From a bacterium (GTDB lineage: Bacteria; Krumholzibacteriota; Krumholzibacteriia; LZORAL124-64-63), in assembly GCA_018814885.1 (NCBI GenBank), contig JAHIYU010000143.1, positions 52,588 to 116,587 on the forward strand: a stretch of 64,000 nt of DNA. Direction: 5' to 3'. Numbering within the stretch: the first letter of the stretch is position 1; each line of letters begins with the position of its first letter. A program made the position numbers and the translations under genes. Below are positions 55,812 to 63,234 of the stretch, piece after piece. The notes beneath the pieces were generated by a model that did no database searches, had not been told where the DNA came from, and worked only from the letters and a program-made list of their open reading frames with translations.

Positions 55812-56216
55812 ATGTTGTACGTCTTTTTCATGATCCTCCACGTGATCATCTGCCTGCTGCTCGTAGTCGTAGTCCTGATGCAGTCGAGCAAGGGCGGTGG
55901 CCTGGCGGGCGCTTTCGGCGGTGGCGGCGGCCTGCCCCAGCAGATGTTCGGGTCGCGCACCATGACGACGGCCCTGCACAAGATGACGGTCTACCTGGCG
56001 GTCGGTTTTTTTCTCACCTCTGCGATCCTGTTCATCCTGACCGCCGATCGGTCGGCGAACCGTTCCGTGATCGGCGACGCCCTCGATGAAGGCACCTTGA
56101 CCAGCGACGTGACCTTGCCGACTTCCGATGCGTCTCCGCTGACGGAGACGGGGACCGACGCCGGCGTGCTGGAAGAGCCTCAGGGCAGTGCTGCCGAACA
56201 GGACGACGGACAGTAG
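55812..56216 (+). CDS. secG: Protein translocase subunit SecG
   Basis: Accessory subunit of the SecYEG translocon. It is 134 aa. Two membrane helices (about 1-22 and 56-78) flank the conserved cytoplasmic loop VLMQSSKGGGLAGAFGGGG. An acidic tail of about 50 residues (GTDAGVLEEPQGSAAEQDDG) is added after the usual core. The tRNA-Leu gene starts 20 bases after the stop, so both probably share a transcript. Confidence 0.93.
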   Translation: MLYVFFMILHVIICLLLVVVVLMQSSKGGGLAGAFGGGGGLPQQMFGSRTMTTALHKMTVYLAVGFFLTSAILFILTADRSANRSVIGDALDEGTLTSDVTLPTSDASPLTETGTDAGVLEEPQGSAAEQDDGQ

Positions 56217-56236
56217 GAAGCGCTCCGGAGATTCTT

Positions 56237-56322
56237 GCTCGGGTGGTGGAACAGGTAGACACGCTATCTTGAGGGGGTAGTGGCCACAAGCCGTGCGGGT
56301 TCAAGTCCCGCCCCGAGCACCA
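56237..56322 (+). tRNA. leuU: tRNA-Leu (anticodon GAG)
   Basis: It is 86 nt with encoded CCA. The acceptor stem GCTCGGG pairs with CCCGAGC. The anticodon stem CTATC/GGTAG has loop TTGAGGG, with GAG at 56271-56273. A long variable arm with GGC/GCC marks a class II tRNA, and the T-arm is GCGGG-TTCAAGT-CCCGC. GAG reads CUC and CUU leucine codons. The secG to tRNA-Leu(GAG) order matches secG-leuU in E. coli. A strong terminator follows three bases later. Confidence 0.95.
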
Positions 56323-56324
56323 AA

Positions 56325-56361
56325 GAAAAAGAGAGATCGGCACCGCCGATCTCTTTTTTTT
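56325..56361 (+). terminator. Terminator after tRNA-Leu
   Basis: A perfect 10-bp stem AGAGATCGGC / GCCGATCTCT (56332-56341, 56345-56354) with loop ACC, flanked by A-run and eight T. Confidence 0.95.
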
Positions 56362-56363
56362 CG

Positions 56364-56392
56364 TTGACACGTTTTTTTTCGATCGGAATAAT
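56364..56392 (+). promoter_or_regulatory. Strong promoter of the lysine-repeat protein
   Basis: TTGACA (56364-56369), 17 nt, AATAAT (56387-56392), starting two bases after the tRNA terminator. It predicts a leader of about 195 nt. Confidence 0.7.
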
Positions 56393-56398
56393 GTCTCT

Positions 56399-56593
56399 GA
56401 CTGGTTCGCGAATTGTCCACGACGTCCACCGCCATGTTGAAGATCCGCAGAAGAAGCACGAAAATGTTTCGTGGGGACTCGAAGGAAAGACGACCGGTGA
56501 AGGGGACGTGGACGGAGCCAGTGTCGGACAATTCGTGGTCGTCCAAGGGTGCGCCGGGCGGCCTGAGTGCAATGTCAGCAAGCGAGGTCCAAG
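56399..56593 (+). promoter_or_regulatory. Long structured leader of the lysine-repeat mRNA
   Basis: It holds a perfect 10-bp inverted repeat (56409-56418 with 56526-56535), a competing 7-bp pair GTCCACG/CGTGGAC (56415-56421 with 56507-56513), and a tight hairpin CACGAAA-ATG-TTTCGTG (56457-56473). The first two share bases 56415-56418, so they cannot form together. This is compatible with a regulated leader; no known RNA family was recognised. Confidence 0.45.
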
Positions 56594-56815
56594 ATGGAGG
56601 AGAGTCTGAAGCTGGCAGCTGCGGCCAAGAAGAAGACCAAGAAGAAGGCCGCGAAGAAGAAGGTCGCCAAGAAGAAGGTGGCCAAGAAGAAGGTCGCCAA
56701 GAAGAAGGTGGCCAAGAAGAAGGTCGCCAAGAAGAAGGTGGCCAAGAAGAAGGTGGCCAAGAAGAAGGTGGCCAAGAAGAAGGTGGCCAAGAAGAGGGTC
56801 ACCAAGAAGAAGTGA
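56594..56815 (+). CDS. Histone H1-like lysine-repeat protein
   Basis: It is 73 aa from the ATG at 56594; a GTG at 56567 would add nine residues. After a short head ([11 protein letters not shown]) almost the whole chain is basic: KKKT, KKKAA, nine copies of [13 protein letters not shown]. By hand count 39 of 73 residues are Lys. This resembles the basic tails of bacterial H1-like proteins (chlamydial Hc1/HctB, AlgP), which bind DNA or RNA without fixed structure. There is no globular domain. It has its own strong promoter, a long leader and a terminator, suggesting high, regulated expression. Confidence 0.8.
   Translation: MEESLKLAAAAKKKTKKKAAKKKVAKKKVAKKKVAKKKVAKKKVAKKKVAKKKVAKKKVAKKKVAKKRVTKKK
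56654..56788 (+). repeat. Nine tandem 15-bp units coding KKKVA
   Basis: The unit is AAGAAGAAGGTSGCC. The valine codon runs GTC, GTG, GTC, GTG, GTC, GTG, GTG, GTG, GTG, implying an older 30-bp (two-unit) repeat copied three times, then single-unit expansion of the GTG form. It is in frame throughout. Confidence 0.9.
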
Positions 56816-56844
56816 TGTAGGGCGCTGCAAGGCGCTTACTGCCT

Positions 56845-56881
56845 AAGAGCCGCCGCTCCCGCAAGGGAAGCGGCGGTTCTT
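56845..56881. terminator. Bidirectional terminator
   Basis: A 13-bp stem with one G-T pair, AAGAGCCGCCGCT / AGCGGCGGTTCTT (56845-56857, 56869-56881). It lies between the + strand lysine-repeat gene and the convergent - strand barrel gene. Confidence 0.8.
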
Positions 56882-56907
56882 GTGGTGCAGGCCGGTGGGG
56901 AGCGGGA

Positions 56908-57753
56908 TCAGTAGATCGGCTTGACGTCGAACAGCATGGTGATGCCGATGGTGCCCGTCATGGTCGTAACTTGTTTGCTGTAAGTCACTTCCTCGGTCTG
57001 CAAGGCGAATGTCGTGGCCGTGAACTGGGCGTTGACATGGAAGCCCTCGCTCAGAGGCAAGATCAAGCCGCCGAAGAGCTGGAAGTAGAGGGCCGTCTTG
57101 TCCTCGAGTACGCTGAAACGGTTGATGATGCCTCCGAAGCCTGTGCCGAAGTAGGGCCTCAGGCCGAAGGTCTTCAGCGTATGGGCATCGTAGGCAAGGG
57201 AGATCCCTCCCATGTATGACTTGAAGTTGCTGTCTTCGCTGCCGCCTTTGAACCGTGTCTCGTCGTAGAATCCCTCGTACCACTGATCGAGATCCTCTCC
57301 GTAGACGCGCTCGATAAAGAGATCGTTCTCGAAGCGGGCCATCGAAAGGGTGGCCTTCGCGCGGCTATAGGAGGCGTTCAGGTCGAAGTGGAAGGAGTCC
57401 GAGAGATAGAAGCCGATGTTCAGCCTGTATATCTCGCCGGCGTCGATCTCCTTGACCGGCGCGTCGAAACCGTTTGCGGGGCGCTCCGTGCCCAGGTCCA
57501 GTTCTTCGCCGTTGAAGAGCGTCACGGTGTTCGATCCTTCAGCCAGCTGCGCCCGATCGTCGATGATGGGCAGGTCGAGATACCTGGTGCCGGAGTAGTA
57601 GCCCCCGGAGAAGCTGATGCTGATGCTCTTGATTCTGCTCGTCAGTTCCTCCGTGGGGGCGTCGGTCTCGGCGTCGGTCCGGGCCGGCACGGCCGTAGCC
57701 GCCAGGCAGGCGAACGACACGGCCATCAGCAACATCAGTCGTTTCGAGCTCAT
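56908..57753 (-). CDS. Predicted outer-membrane beta-barrel protein
   Basis: It is 281 aa. The signal peptide is about residues 1-24 (ending AVPARTDA). The body has alternating strands (SISISFSGGYYSGTRYLDL, YRLNIGFYLSDSFHFDLNASY, FGLRPYFGTGFGGIINRF) and ends TGTIGITMLFDVKPIY with an aromatic residue. It resembles OmpW/OmpA-type small barrels of about 8-10 strands; no closer family was recognised. It lies alone between a terminator and its own promoter, divergent from the EF-G-like gene. Confidence 0.72.
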   Translation of the reverse strand: MSSKRLMLLMAVSFACLAATAVPARTDAETDAPTEELTSRIKSISISFSGGYYSGTRYLDLPIIDDRAQLAEGSNTVTLFNGEELDLGTERPANGFDAPVKEIDAGEIYRLNIGFYLSDSFHFDLNASYSRAKATLSMARFENDLFIERVYGEDLDQWYEGFYDETRFKGGSEDSNFKSYMGGISLAYDAHTLKTFGLRPYFGTGFGGIINRFSVLEDKTALYFQLFGGLILPLSEGFHVNAQFTATTFALQTEEVTYSKQVTTMTGTIGITMLFDVKPIY

Positions 57754-57922
57754 TCAACACCTCGGCATGGTGTGCGGTGGGTACGAGCAGGCCACCCGCA
57801 GGCTGCGCGGAGAAGGGCCCGGGTTCCGGAACCGGGAACCGTTTCCGGACGACGGGCGCCGAACTACGGTAATGCAGACCCTCAACCTGGGCAAGGACTT
57901 TGTCCTGCGCCGTTCGACCGTA

Positions 57923-57951
57923 AACATAGGGGATCAGGCAAGGTGGGACAA
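57923..57951 (-). promoter_or_regulatory. Promoter of the - strand barrel gene
   Basis: On the - strand: TTGTCC (57951-57946), 17 nt, TATGTT (57928-57923). It is back to back with the EF-G-like promoter, with 11 bases between the two -35 boxes. Confidence 0.55.
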
Positions 57952-57962
57952 GGGGGGCGGGA

Positions 57963-57991
57963 TTGACATGGTCCCGGCTCGCGGTTATCAT
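57963..57991 (+). promoter_or_regulatory. Promoter of the EF-G-like gene
   Basis: TTGACA (57963-57968), 17 nt, TATCAT (57986-57991), about 90 bases before the ATG at 58088. Confidence 0.75.
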
Positions 57992-58087
57992 TGCTGCTCG
58001 GCAAAAAACGGCCGGAGACGCCCTAACCGGTGTTCAAGCGCTTATTTGCCCGCCGCATTTTCCTGATCGACCGACCCCGACCGGAGG

Positions 58088-60178
58088 ATGAAGTTGAAGA
58101 CCTATGCAATGGACATGATCCGTAACATCGCATTGATAGCTCCACACGGGGTGGGCAAGACGAGCCTGGCGGACGCCATGCTCCACGTGACGGGCAAGGT
58201 CGGGCGCCGGGGCAGCGTGGATGACGGCTCCTCCGTCTTCGACTACTCCGACGAGGAGATCGAGAAGAAGCAGACGATGTCCGCCAGCCTGGGCTGGGTC
58301 GAGGTCGGCGACACCAAGATCAACATCATCGACACCCCGGGCGTCAATGACTTCCGTTGCGACATGTTCTGCGCCCTCGAAATCGTCGACGGCGTGTTGT
58401 TCGGCGTGAAGGCGGACGGCGGTCTGGAGGTCTCCAGCGACGCCCTGTGGCGCATCCTGCGCGAGCGCGGGATGCCGACGATGATCGTGCTCACCCGCAT
58501 GAACAAGGAGCACGCCGACTTCGACAAGGCCATCGCCGAGTTCAACGAGCATCTCGGCGGCACCTCGGTGCCGGTCCAGCTGCCCATCGGCAGCGGCGAG
58601 TCCTTCAAGGGCGTCGTGGACCTGCTGAGCAACAAGGCCTACGAGTTCGACGCCGACGGCAGGCCGCAACCCGTGGACATACCCGCCGACATGGCCGGCG
58701 AGGCCGAGGCCGCGCGTGAGGAACTCATGAACGCCGCCGCCGAGACCGACGAGGCGCTCATCGAGAAGTTCCTCGAGGACGGGACCCTCAGCGACGAGGA
58801 CATGCTGGCCGGATTGACCGCCGGCATGGTCGCCGGCCAGGTGTATCCGGTCTTCCTGACGGCTGCCGACTCCGAGGTCGGCGTCAAGCCCTTGCTCGAC
58901 GCCGTGGCGAAGCTCATCCCGACCCCCGCCGCCAAGACCGAACTGAAGGGTCTGAAACCAGGCACCGATGAGGAGACGACGGTGGAGATAGGCTCCGACA
59001 AGGGCGGGCTGGCCTACGCCTTCAAGTACCAGCGCGAGACCCAGGGCGGCGACCAGACCTGGCTCAAGGTCTGGAGCGGCGGGATCAAGTCGGGCGACAA
59101 TTTCAGCACGTCCAACGGCAACAGCGAGCGTATCGGTCAGCTCAGCGTGGCCATGGGCAAGGGACGCGAAAAGGTCGACGGTGCGTGCGCCGGCGACATC
59201 GTCCTGGCCGCCAAGTTGAAGAACAGCCCCACCGGTACGACGCTCTACACCAGCGCCGCCCAGATCCAGTTGCCGGCGCCGCAACTGCCCAATCCCACCA
59301 GTGCCGAGGCGATCACCTCGGCTACCGCCGGTGAAGAGGACAAGATGGGCGTCGGCCTGAACAAGCTCAGGGAGGAGGATCCCTCCTTCAAGATCGTCCA
59401 GGACGGCGAGTTGAGCCAGACTCTGCTGATCGGCCAGGGCGAAATGCATCTGACGACCGTTCTCGACCGTCTGAAGAAGCAGTTCGGCGTGACGGTCGAG
59501 CGCCATCGCCCCCGGGTTGCCTTCAAGGAGACCATCAAGGCCACGGTGGAGGTCCAGGGCCGCTACAAGAAGCAGACCGGCGGGCGCGGCCAGTTCGGCG
59601 ACGTGCACCTGCGCCTCGAGCCGCTGCCCCGGGGCGAGGACTTCGAATTCGCGAACGAGATCGTGGGCGGGGTGGTGCCGTCGAAGTTCATCCCGGCCGT
59701 GGAGAAGGGCGTGCGCGAGACGATGTCCAGGGGCGTGGTGGCCGGTTACAAGATGGTCGACATGAGGGTCGCCCTCTACTTCGGCTCCTACCACGCCGTG
59801 GATTCCAGCGAGAACAGCTTCAAGGCCGCTGCGCGCATCGCCCTGAAGAAGGGCGTGCCCGACGCCAAGCCGACCCTGCTCGAACCGATCATGCAGGTTA
59901 CGATCCGCGTACCCGAGTCCTACATGGGTGATGTGATGGGCGACATCTCCAGCCGCCGGGGACAGCCCCAGGGCATGGAGGCCGAGGGTCCCATCCAGGT
60001 GATCAAGGCCCTGGTGCCCCAGGACGAGATGTACCAGTATTCGACCACCCTGCGCGCCATGACCCAGGGCACGGGTGAATTCTCCATGGAGTTCAGCCAC
60101 TACGCCGAGGTGCCGGGCGATGTAGCCAGGCAGCTCATCGAGGCCTACGCGAAGAGCCGGACCGAGGACGCCGACTGA
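58088..60178 (+). CDS. Elongation factor G-like translational GTPase (EF-G2 class paralogue)
   Basis: It is 696 aa with the five-domain EF-G plan. G1 is APHGVGKTS (residues 18-26). G3 reads DTPGVNDF at about 82-89, so the catalytic His of the canonical DTPGHVDF is absent. G4 reads TRMN (residues 136-139) instead of NKMD. Domain IV has GGRGQFGDVHLRLEPL and FANEIVGGVVPSKFIPAVEKGV; domain V has SYMGDVMGDISSRRGQPQGME. Loss of the G3 His is typical of EF-G2 paralogues, whose role in translation is uncertain. It is probably co-transcribed with yebC. The housekeeping EF-G is presumably elsewhere. Confidence 0.9.
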   Translation: MKLKTYAMDMIRNIALIAPHGVGKTSLADAMLHVTGKVGRRGSVDDGSSVFDYSDEEIEKKQTMSASLGWVEVGDTKINIIDTPGVNDFRCDMFCALEIVDGVLFGVKADGGLEVSSDALWRILRERGMPTMIVLTRMNKEHADFDKAIAEFNEHLGGTSVPVQLPIGSGESFKGVVDLLSNKAYEFDADGRPQPVDIPADMAGEAEAAREELMNAAAETDEALIEKFLEDGTLSDEDMLAGLTAGMVAGQVYPVFLTAADSEVGVKPLLDAVAKLIPTPAAKTELKGLKPGTDEETTVEIGSDKGGLAYAFKYQRETQGGDQTWLKVWSGGIKSGDNFSTSNGNSERIGQLSVAMGKGREKVDGACAGDIVLAAKLKNSPTGTTLYTSAAQIQLPAPQLPNPTSAEAITSATAGEEDKMGVGLNKLREEDPSFKIVQDGELSQTLLIGQGEMHLTTVLDRLKKQFGVTVERHRPRVAFKETIKATVEVQGRYKKQTGGRGQFGDVHLRLEPLPRGEDFEFANEIVGGVVPSKFIPAVEKGVRETMSRGVVAGYKMVDMRVALYFGSYHAVDSSENSFKAAARIALKKGVPDAKPTLLEPIMQVTIRVPESYMGDVMGDISSRRGQPQGMEAEGPIQVIKALVPQDEMYQYSTTLRAMTQGTGEFSMEFSHYAEVPGDVARQLIEAYAKSRTEDAD

Positions 60179-60232
60179 TTGGCACCGAGACAGCGGGTGT
60201 TCGACCGGCCCCCATTGGGAACAGGAGGCGAG

Positions 60233-60988
60233 ATGTCCGGGCACTCCAAGTGGAGCACGATCAAGCGCAAGAAGGGCGCCAAGGACGCCGCCCGCAGCAA
60301 GATCTGGTCGCGTCTGGCCCGCGAGGTCATCGTCGCCGCCAAGATCGGCGGCGGTGATCAGGAAGCGAACGCGCGCCTGCGATCGGCCATCCTGGCGGCC
60401 AAGGCCGCCAATATGCCCAACGCCAACATCGAGCGCGCCATCAAGCGCGGCACCGGCGAGATAGAGGGCGCCGTCTACGAAGAGGTCAACTTCGAGGGCT
60501 ACGGTCCCGGCGGCGTGGCCGTCCTGGTGGAGACACAGACCGACAACCGCAACCGGACTACCAGCGAGGTCCGGCACGTCTTCACCAGGTACAACGGCAA
60601 TCTCGGGACGAACGGCTGCGTCTCGTACCTCTTCGAGCGCAAGGGGTACGTCACCCTGGACGCCTCGCGCGTGGACATGGACACGGCCATGGAGGCGGCC
60701 ATCGAGATCGGTGCGGAGGACGTGGAACAGGAAGGCGACGCCATCTACGTGTGCACGTCCTTCACAGATCTCAACAACGTGCTGCAGTCGCTCCAGGACC
60801 AGGGTATGCCGGTGTCCGAATCCGAGATCGTCCAAGAGCCGACCACGACCGTCCGGATCTCCGGCAAGGATGCCCTGACCTTGATGAAGCTGATCTCCGC
60901 CATGGACGATCTCGACGACGTGTCGCACGTCTCGGCCAACTTCGACATCGACGAAGCGGAGATGGCGGAAATCCTGGAGAATCTTTGA
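60233..60988 (+). CDS. yebC: YebC/PmpR family protein (TACO1-like)
   Basis: It is 251 aa. The ATG at 60233 follows AGGAGG. MSGHSKWSTIKRKKGAKDAARSKIWSRLAREVIVAAKIGGGDQEANARLR is the family start, with GYGPGGVAVLVETQTDNRNRT and ISAMDDLDDVSHVSANFD at the end. Long annotated as a transcription regulator, the family (mitochondrial TACO1, bacterial YebC) has more recently been tied to translation of proline-rich stretches. A location next to an EF-G paralogue fits a translation role (inference). It is followed by a terminator. Confidence 0.95.
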   Translation: MSGHSKWSTIKRKKGAKDAARSKIWSRLAREVIVAAKIGGGDQEANARLRSAILAAKAANMPNANIERAIKRGTGEIEGAVYEEVNFEGYGPGGVAVLVETQTDNRNRTTSEVRHVFTRYNGNLGTNGCVSYLFERKGYVTLDASRVDMDTAMEAAIEIGAEDVEQEGDAIYVCTSFTDLNNVLQSLQDQGMPVSESEIVQEPTTTVRISGKDALTLMKLISAMDDLDDVSHVSANFDIDEAEMAEILENL

Positions 60989-61007
60989 GCCGCGTAGGGG
61001 CGGGCGT

Positions 61008-61037
61008 CGGGGGCGGCTCCGTAGCCGCCCCCGTTTT
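61008..61037 (+). terminator. Terminator after yebC
   Basis: An 11-bp perfect stem CGGGGGCGGCT / AGCCGCCCCCG (61008-61018, 61023-61033), loop CCGT, then TTTT. It lies 19 bases after the yebC stop and 24 before ruvC, so ruvCAB transcripts must come from read-through or a promoter not recognised here. Confidence 0.85.
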
Positions 61038-61061
61038 CTCATCCGGGAGAGGCACGTCGCG

Positions 61062-61571
61062 ATGATCATTCTCGGCATCGATCCCGGCTCTCGCCGCACC
61101 GGCTACGGCGTGATCGAATGCCGGGGCAACCGCTTCAGGTATTGCGACGCGGGTACCATCGCGACCACCCCCGGCGCCGGTCTGCCCCTGCGCCTGCGGA
61201 TCATTCACGAGTCGTTGGTGGCGATCATCGCCGACCACGCTCCCGATGTCGCAGCCATCGAGGATGTCTTCAACGCCCGCAACGCCCGCAGTTCCCTGAT
61301 CCTGGGGCAGGCGCGCGGCGCGGCCATGCTGGCGGCCGCGCTGCGGGACATTACCGTTGCCGAGTACGCCCCGCGTGAAGTAAAAATGGCATTGACGGGC
61401 AACGGGGCCGCGACCAAGGAACAGGTCCGCTTCATGGTGCAGCGGCTGCTGGGGTTGGCCAGGCCGCCGTCGTCCACCGACGCCAGCGACGCGCTCGGGG
61501 TCGCACTCTGCTACGCCATGCGCAGCGGTTCGCCGGCGATGCCCGGAAACAGGAAGGGCCACGAGCGATGA
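61062..61571 (+). CDS. ruvC: Holliday junction resolvase RuvC
   Basis: Endonuclease that cuts Holliday junctions. It is 169 aa. Catalytic acidic residues are visible: Asp7 in ILGIDPGSRRTGYG, Glu in AAIEDVFNARNARSS, and the C-terminal Asp pair in STDASDALGVALCYA. GARGAAMLAA is typical. The stop overlaps the ruvA start (ATGA). Confidence 0.96.
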   Translation: MIILGIDPGSRRTGYGVIECRGNRFRYCDAGTIATTPGAGLPLRLRIIHESLVAIIADHAPDVAAIEDVFNARNARSSLILGQARGAAMLAAALRDITVAEYAPREVKMALTGNGAATKEQVRFMVQRLLGLARPPSSTDASDALGVALCYAMRSGSPAMPGNRKGHER

Positions 61572-62179
61572 TCGCCAGTGTCGAAGGCGTGCTGCAGAGC
61601 CGAGGGAAGACCTGCGTGGTCACCGTGGGCGGTCTGGGTCTGGCGGTCACCATTACCGCCGGTGCCGCGGCCGCGTTGCCGCCGGTCGGCGATACGATCA
61701 AGCTGTGGACGCATCTGTCGGTGAGGGACGACGGCTGGACCCTCTACGGTTTCACCGATCCCGACGAGCTGGTCCTGTTCAGGCTGTTGATCTCGGTCAG
61801 CGGCGTCAGCCCGAAGCTGGCGCTGGGCATGCTGGCGGGAGCGACCGCGCCCGCCATCGCGCACGCGCTCCAGACCGGCGACGAGAAGGCGCTGGTCGCC
61901 ATGCCGGGCATCGGACGCAAGAGCGCGGCCCGCCTGATCGTGGAGCTGGGACAGAAGGTGCCGCCGGCCCTGCTGGCCGCCGGACCCCGCACGCCCCGCG
62001 ACTCGGCGGAGCCCGGCGACGAGCCGCCGAACATGGCCGTGGCTCTCGAGCTGCTGGGCGCCATGGGCCTGACGGGGGATAGGGCCGGGCGGATCCTGCG
62101 TGCGGCGGTGTGCGAGGACCGGGAACTGGCCGCCGATCCCGTGCGCTGGGTGCGGGCGGCCCTGCGGGAACTGTCCTGA
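61568..62179 (+). CDS. ruvA: Holliday junction DNA helicase subunit RuvA
   Basis: Junction-binding tetramer that recruits RuvB. It is 203 aa. The OB-fold opening is MIASVEGVLQSRG, helix-hairpin-helix repeats include FRLLISVSGVSPKLALGML and LVAMPGIGRKSAARLIVEL, and a C-terminal domain III contacts RuvB (ALELLGAMGL). Translational coupling with ruvC is implied by the ATGA overlap. Confidence 0.95.
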   Translation: MIASVEGVLQSRGKTCVVTVGGLGLAVTITAGAAAALPPVGDTIKLWTHLSVRDDGWTLYGFTDPDELVLFRLLISVSGVSPKLALGMLAGATAPAIAHALQTGDEKALVAMPGIGRKSAARLIVELGQKVPPALLAAGPRTPRDSAEPGDEPPNMAVALELLGAMGLTGDRAGRILRAAVCEDRELAADPVRWVRAALRELS

Positions 62180-62196
62180 CGAGGAAGGGAAGACCA

Positions 62197-63234
62197 TTGT
62201 CCGAGCACCGTTGGACAGATCCCAATCTCCATCCCGGTGAAGGCGACCAGGAATTGAGCCTGCGCCCCCGCCGCCTGGACGACTTCATCGGCCAGGAAAA
62301 GGTGAAGGACAACCTGCGCGTCTTCATTCGCGCTGCGCGCGAACGCGGCGAGGTGCTCGACCACGTTCTCCTCCACGGACCGCCCGGACTCGGCAAGACG
62401 ACCCTGGCCGGCATCATCGCCGCCGAGATGAGGCTCGAGCTGCGTATCAGCAGCGGCCCGGCTTTCCAGAACAGCGCCGAGCTGGTCGGCCTGTTGACCC
62501 AGCAGGAGGAGCCGTCCGCGGTCTTCATCGACGAGATCCACCGGCTCAGCCACGTGATCGAGGAGTACCTGTATCCGGCCATGGAGGACCGGCGCATCGA
62601 GCTCGTCGTGGACAAGGGGCCCAACGCCCGCCATTTCCAGCTGGACCTGCCGCCTTTCACGTTGCTGGGGGCGACCACGCGCGCGGGCATGATCACCGGT
62701 GCCTTGCGCTCGCGCTTCGGGATCATCTGCCATCTCGATTTCTACCCGCCGGACGAGTTGCAGCGCATCGTCGTCCGTTCCGCCCGGGTGCTCGGCATCG
62801 GGATCGACGACGAGGGCGCCATGGAGCTGGCCCGGCGCTCCCGCGGCACGCCGCGCGCCGCGAACCGGCTGTTGCGGCGCGTGCGCGACTATGCCCAGGT
62901 GGCGGGCAAGAAGGCCATCGACCGGGGAATCGCCGATCAGGGGCTGACGCGCCTCGGGGTGGATGCGCTGGGCCTGGAACCCCTGGACCGGCGTTACCTG
63001 TCGCTGATCATCGAGCATTTCGGAGGCGGCCCCGTCGGCATCCAGAACCTGTCGGTTTCCCTGGGCGAGGAGCTCGACACCCTGGAAGACCTGGTCGAGC
63101 CCTTCCTGATCCAGGCGGGTTTGCTGAAGCGAACGCCACGGGGGCGCGAAGCGACGCCGCACGCCTGGACCCACCTCGGCTTGCACGCTCCCCCTGCTTC
63201 GGATCGGGAGGACCCGCAAGGTGAACTCCTCTGA
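62197..63234 (+). CDS. ruvB: Holliday junction DNA helicase RuvB
   Basis: AAA+ motor driving branch migration. It is 345 aa from a TTG at 62197 with GAGGAAGGGAAG upstream; longer in-frame starts overlap ruvA and are unlikely. Motifs: LRPRRLDDFIGQEKVKDNL, Walker A HGPPGLGKTTLA, Walker B VFIDEIHRLS, sensor LLGATTRAGMI, RSRFGI with the Arg finger region, and GTPRAANRLLRRVRDYAQV. The winged-helix end has GGGPVGIQNLSVSLGE and LIQAGLLKRTPRGR. Confidence 0.96.
   Translation: MSEHRWTDPNLHPGEGDQELSLRPRRLDDFIGQEKVKDNLRVFIRAARERGEVLDHVLLHGPPGLGKTTLAGIIAAEMRLELRISSGPAFQNSAELVGLLTQQEEPSAVFIDEIHRLSHVIEEYLYPAMEDRRIELVVDKGPNARHFQLDLPPFTLLGATTRAGMITGALRSRFGIICHLDFYPPDELQRIVVRSARVLGIGIDDEGAMELARRSRGTPRAANRLLRRVRDYAQVAGKKAIDRGIADQGLTRLGVDALGLEPLDRRYLSLIIEHFGGGPVGIQNLSVSLGEELDTLEDLVEPFLIQAGLLKRTPRGREATPHAWTHLGLHAPPASDREDPQGELL

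Noticed and set aside
56639-56812. CRISPR-like array or satellite
   Set aside because: The repeats are contiguous 15-bp codon units without spacers, in frame with a protein of clear type.
58034-61099. Long - strand open frame across the EF-G-like gene and yebC
   Set aside because: Same reasoning: antisense to strong matches, His/Leu/Gly-rich composition, no motif. The long - strand frame over pnp (3678-6116) and the + strand frame over the lipoprotein gene (21900-24083) are rejected alike.
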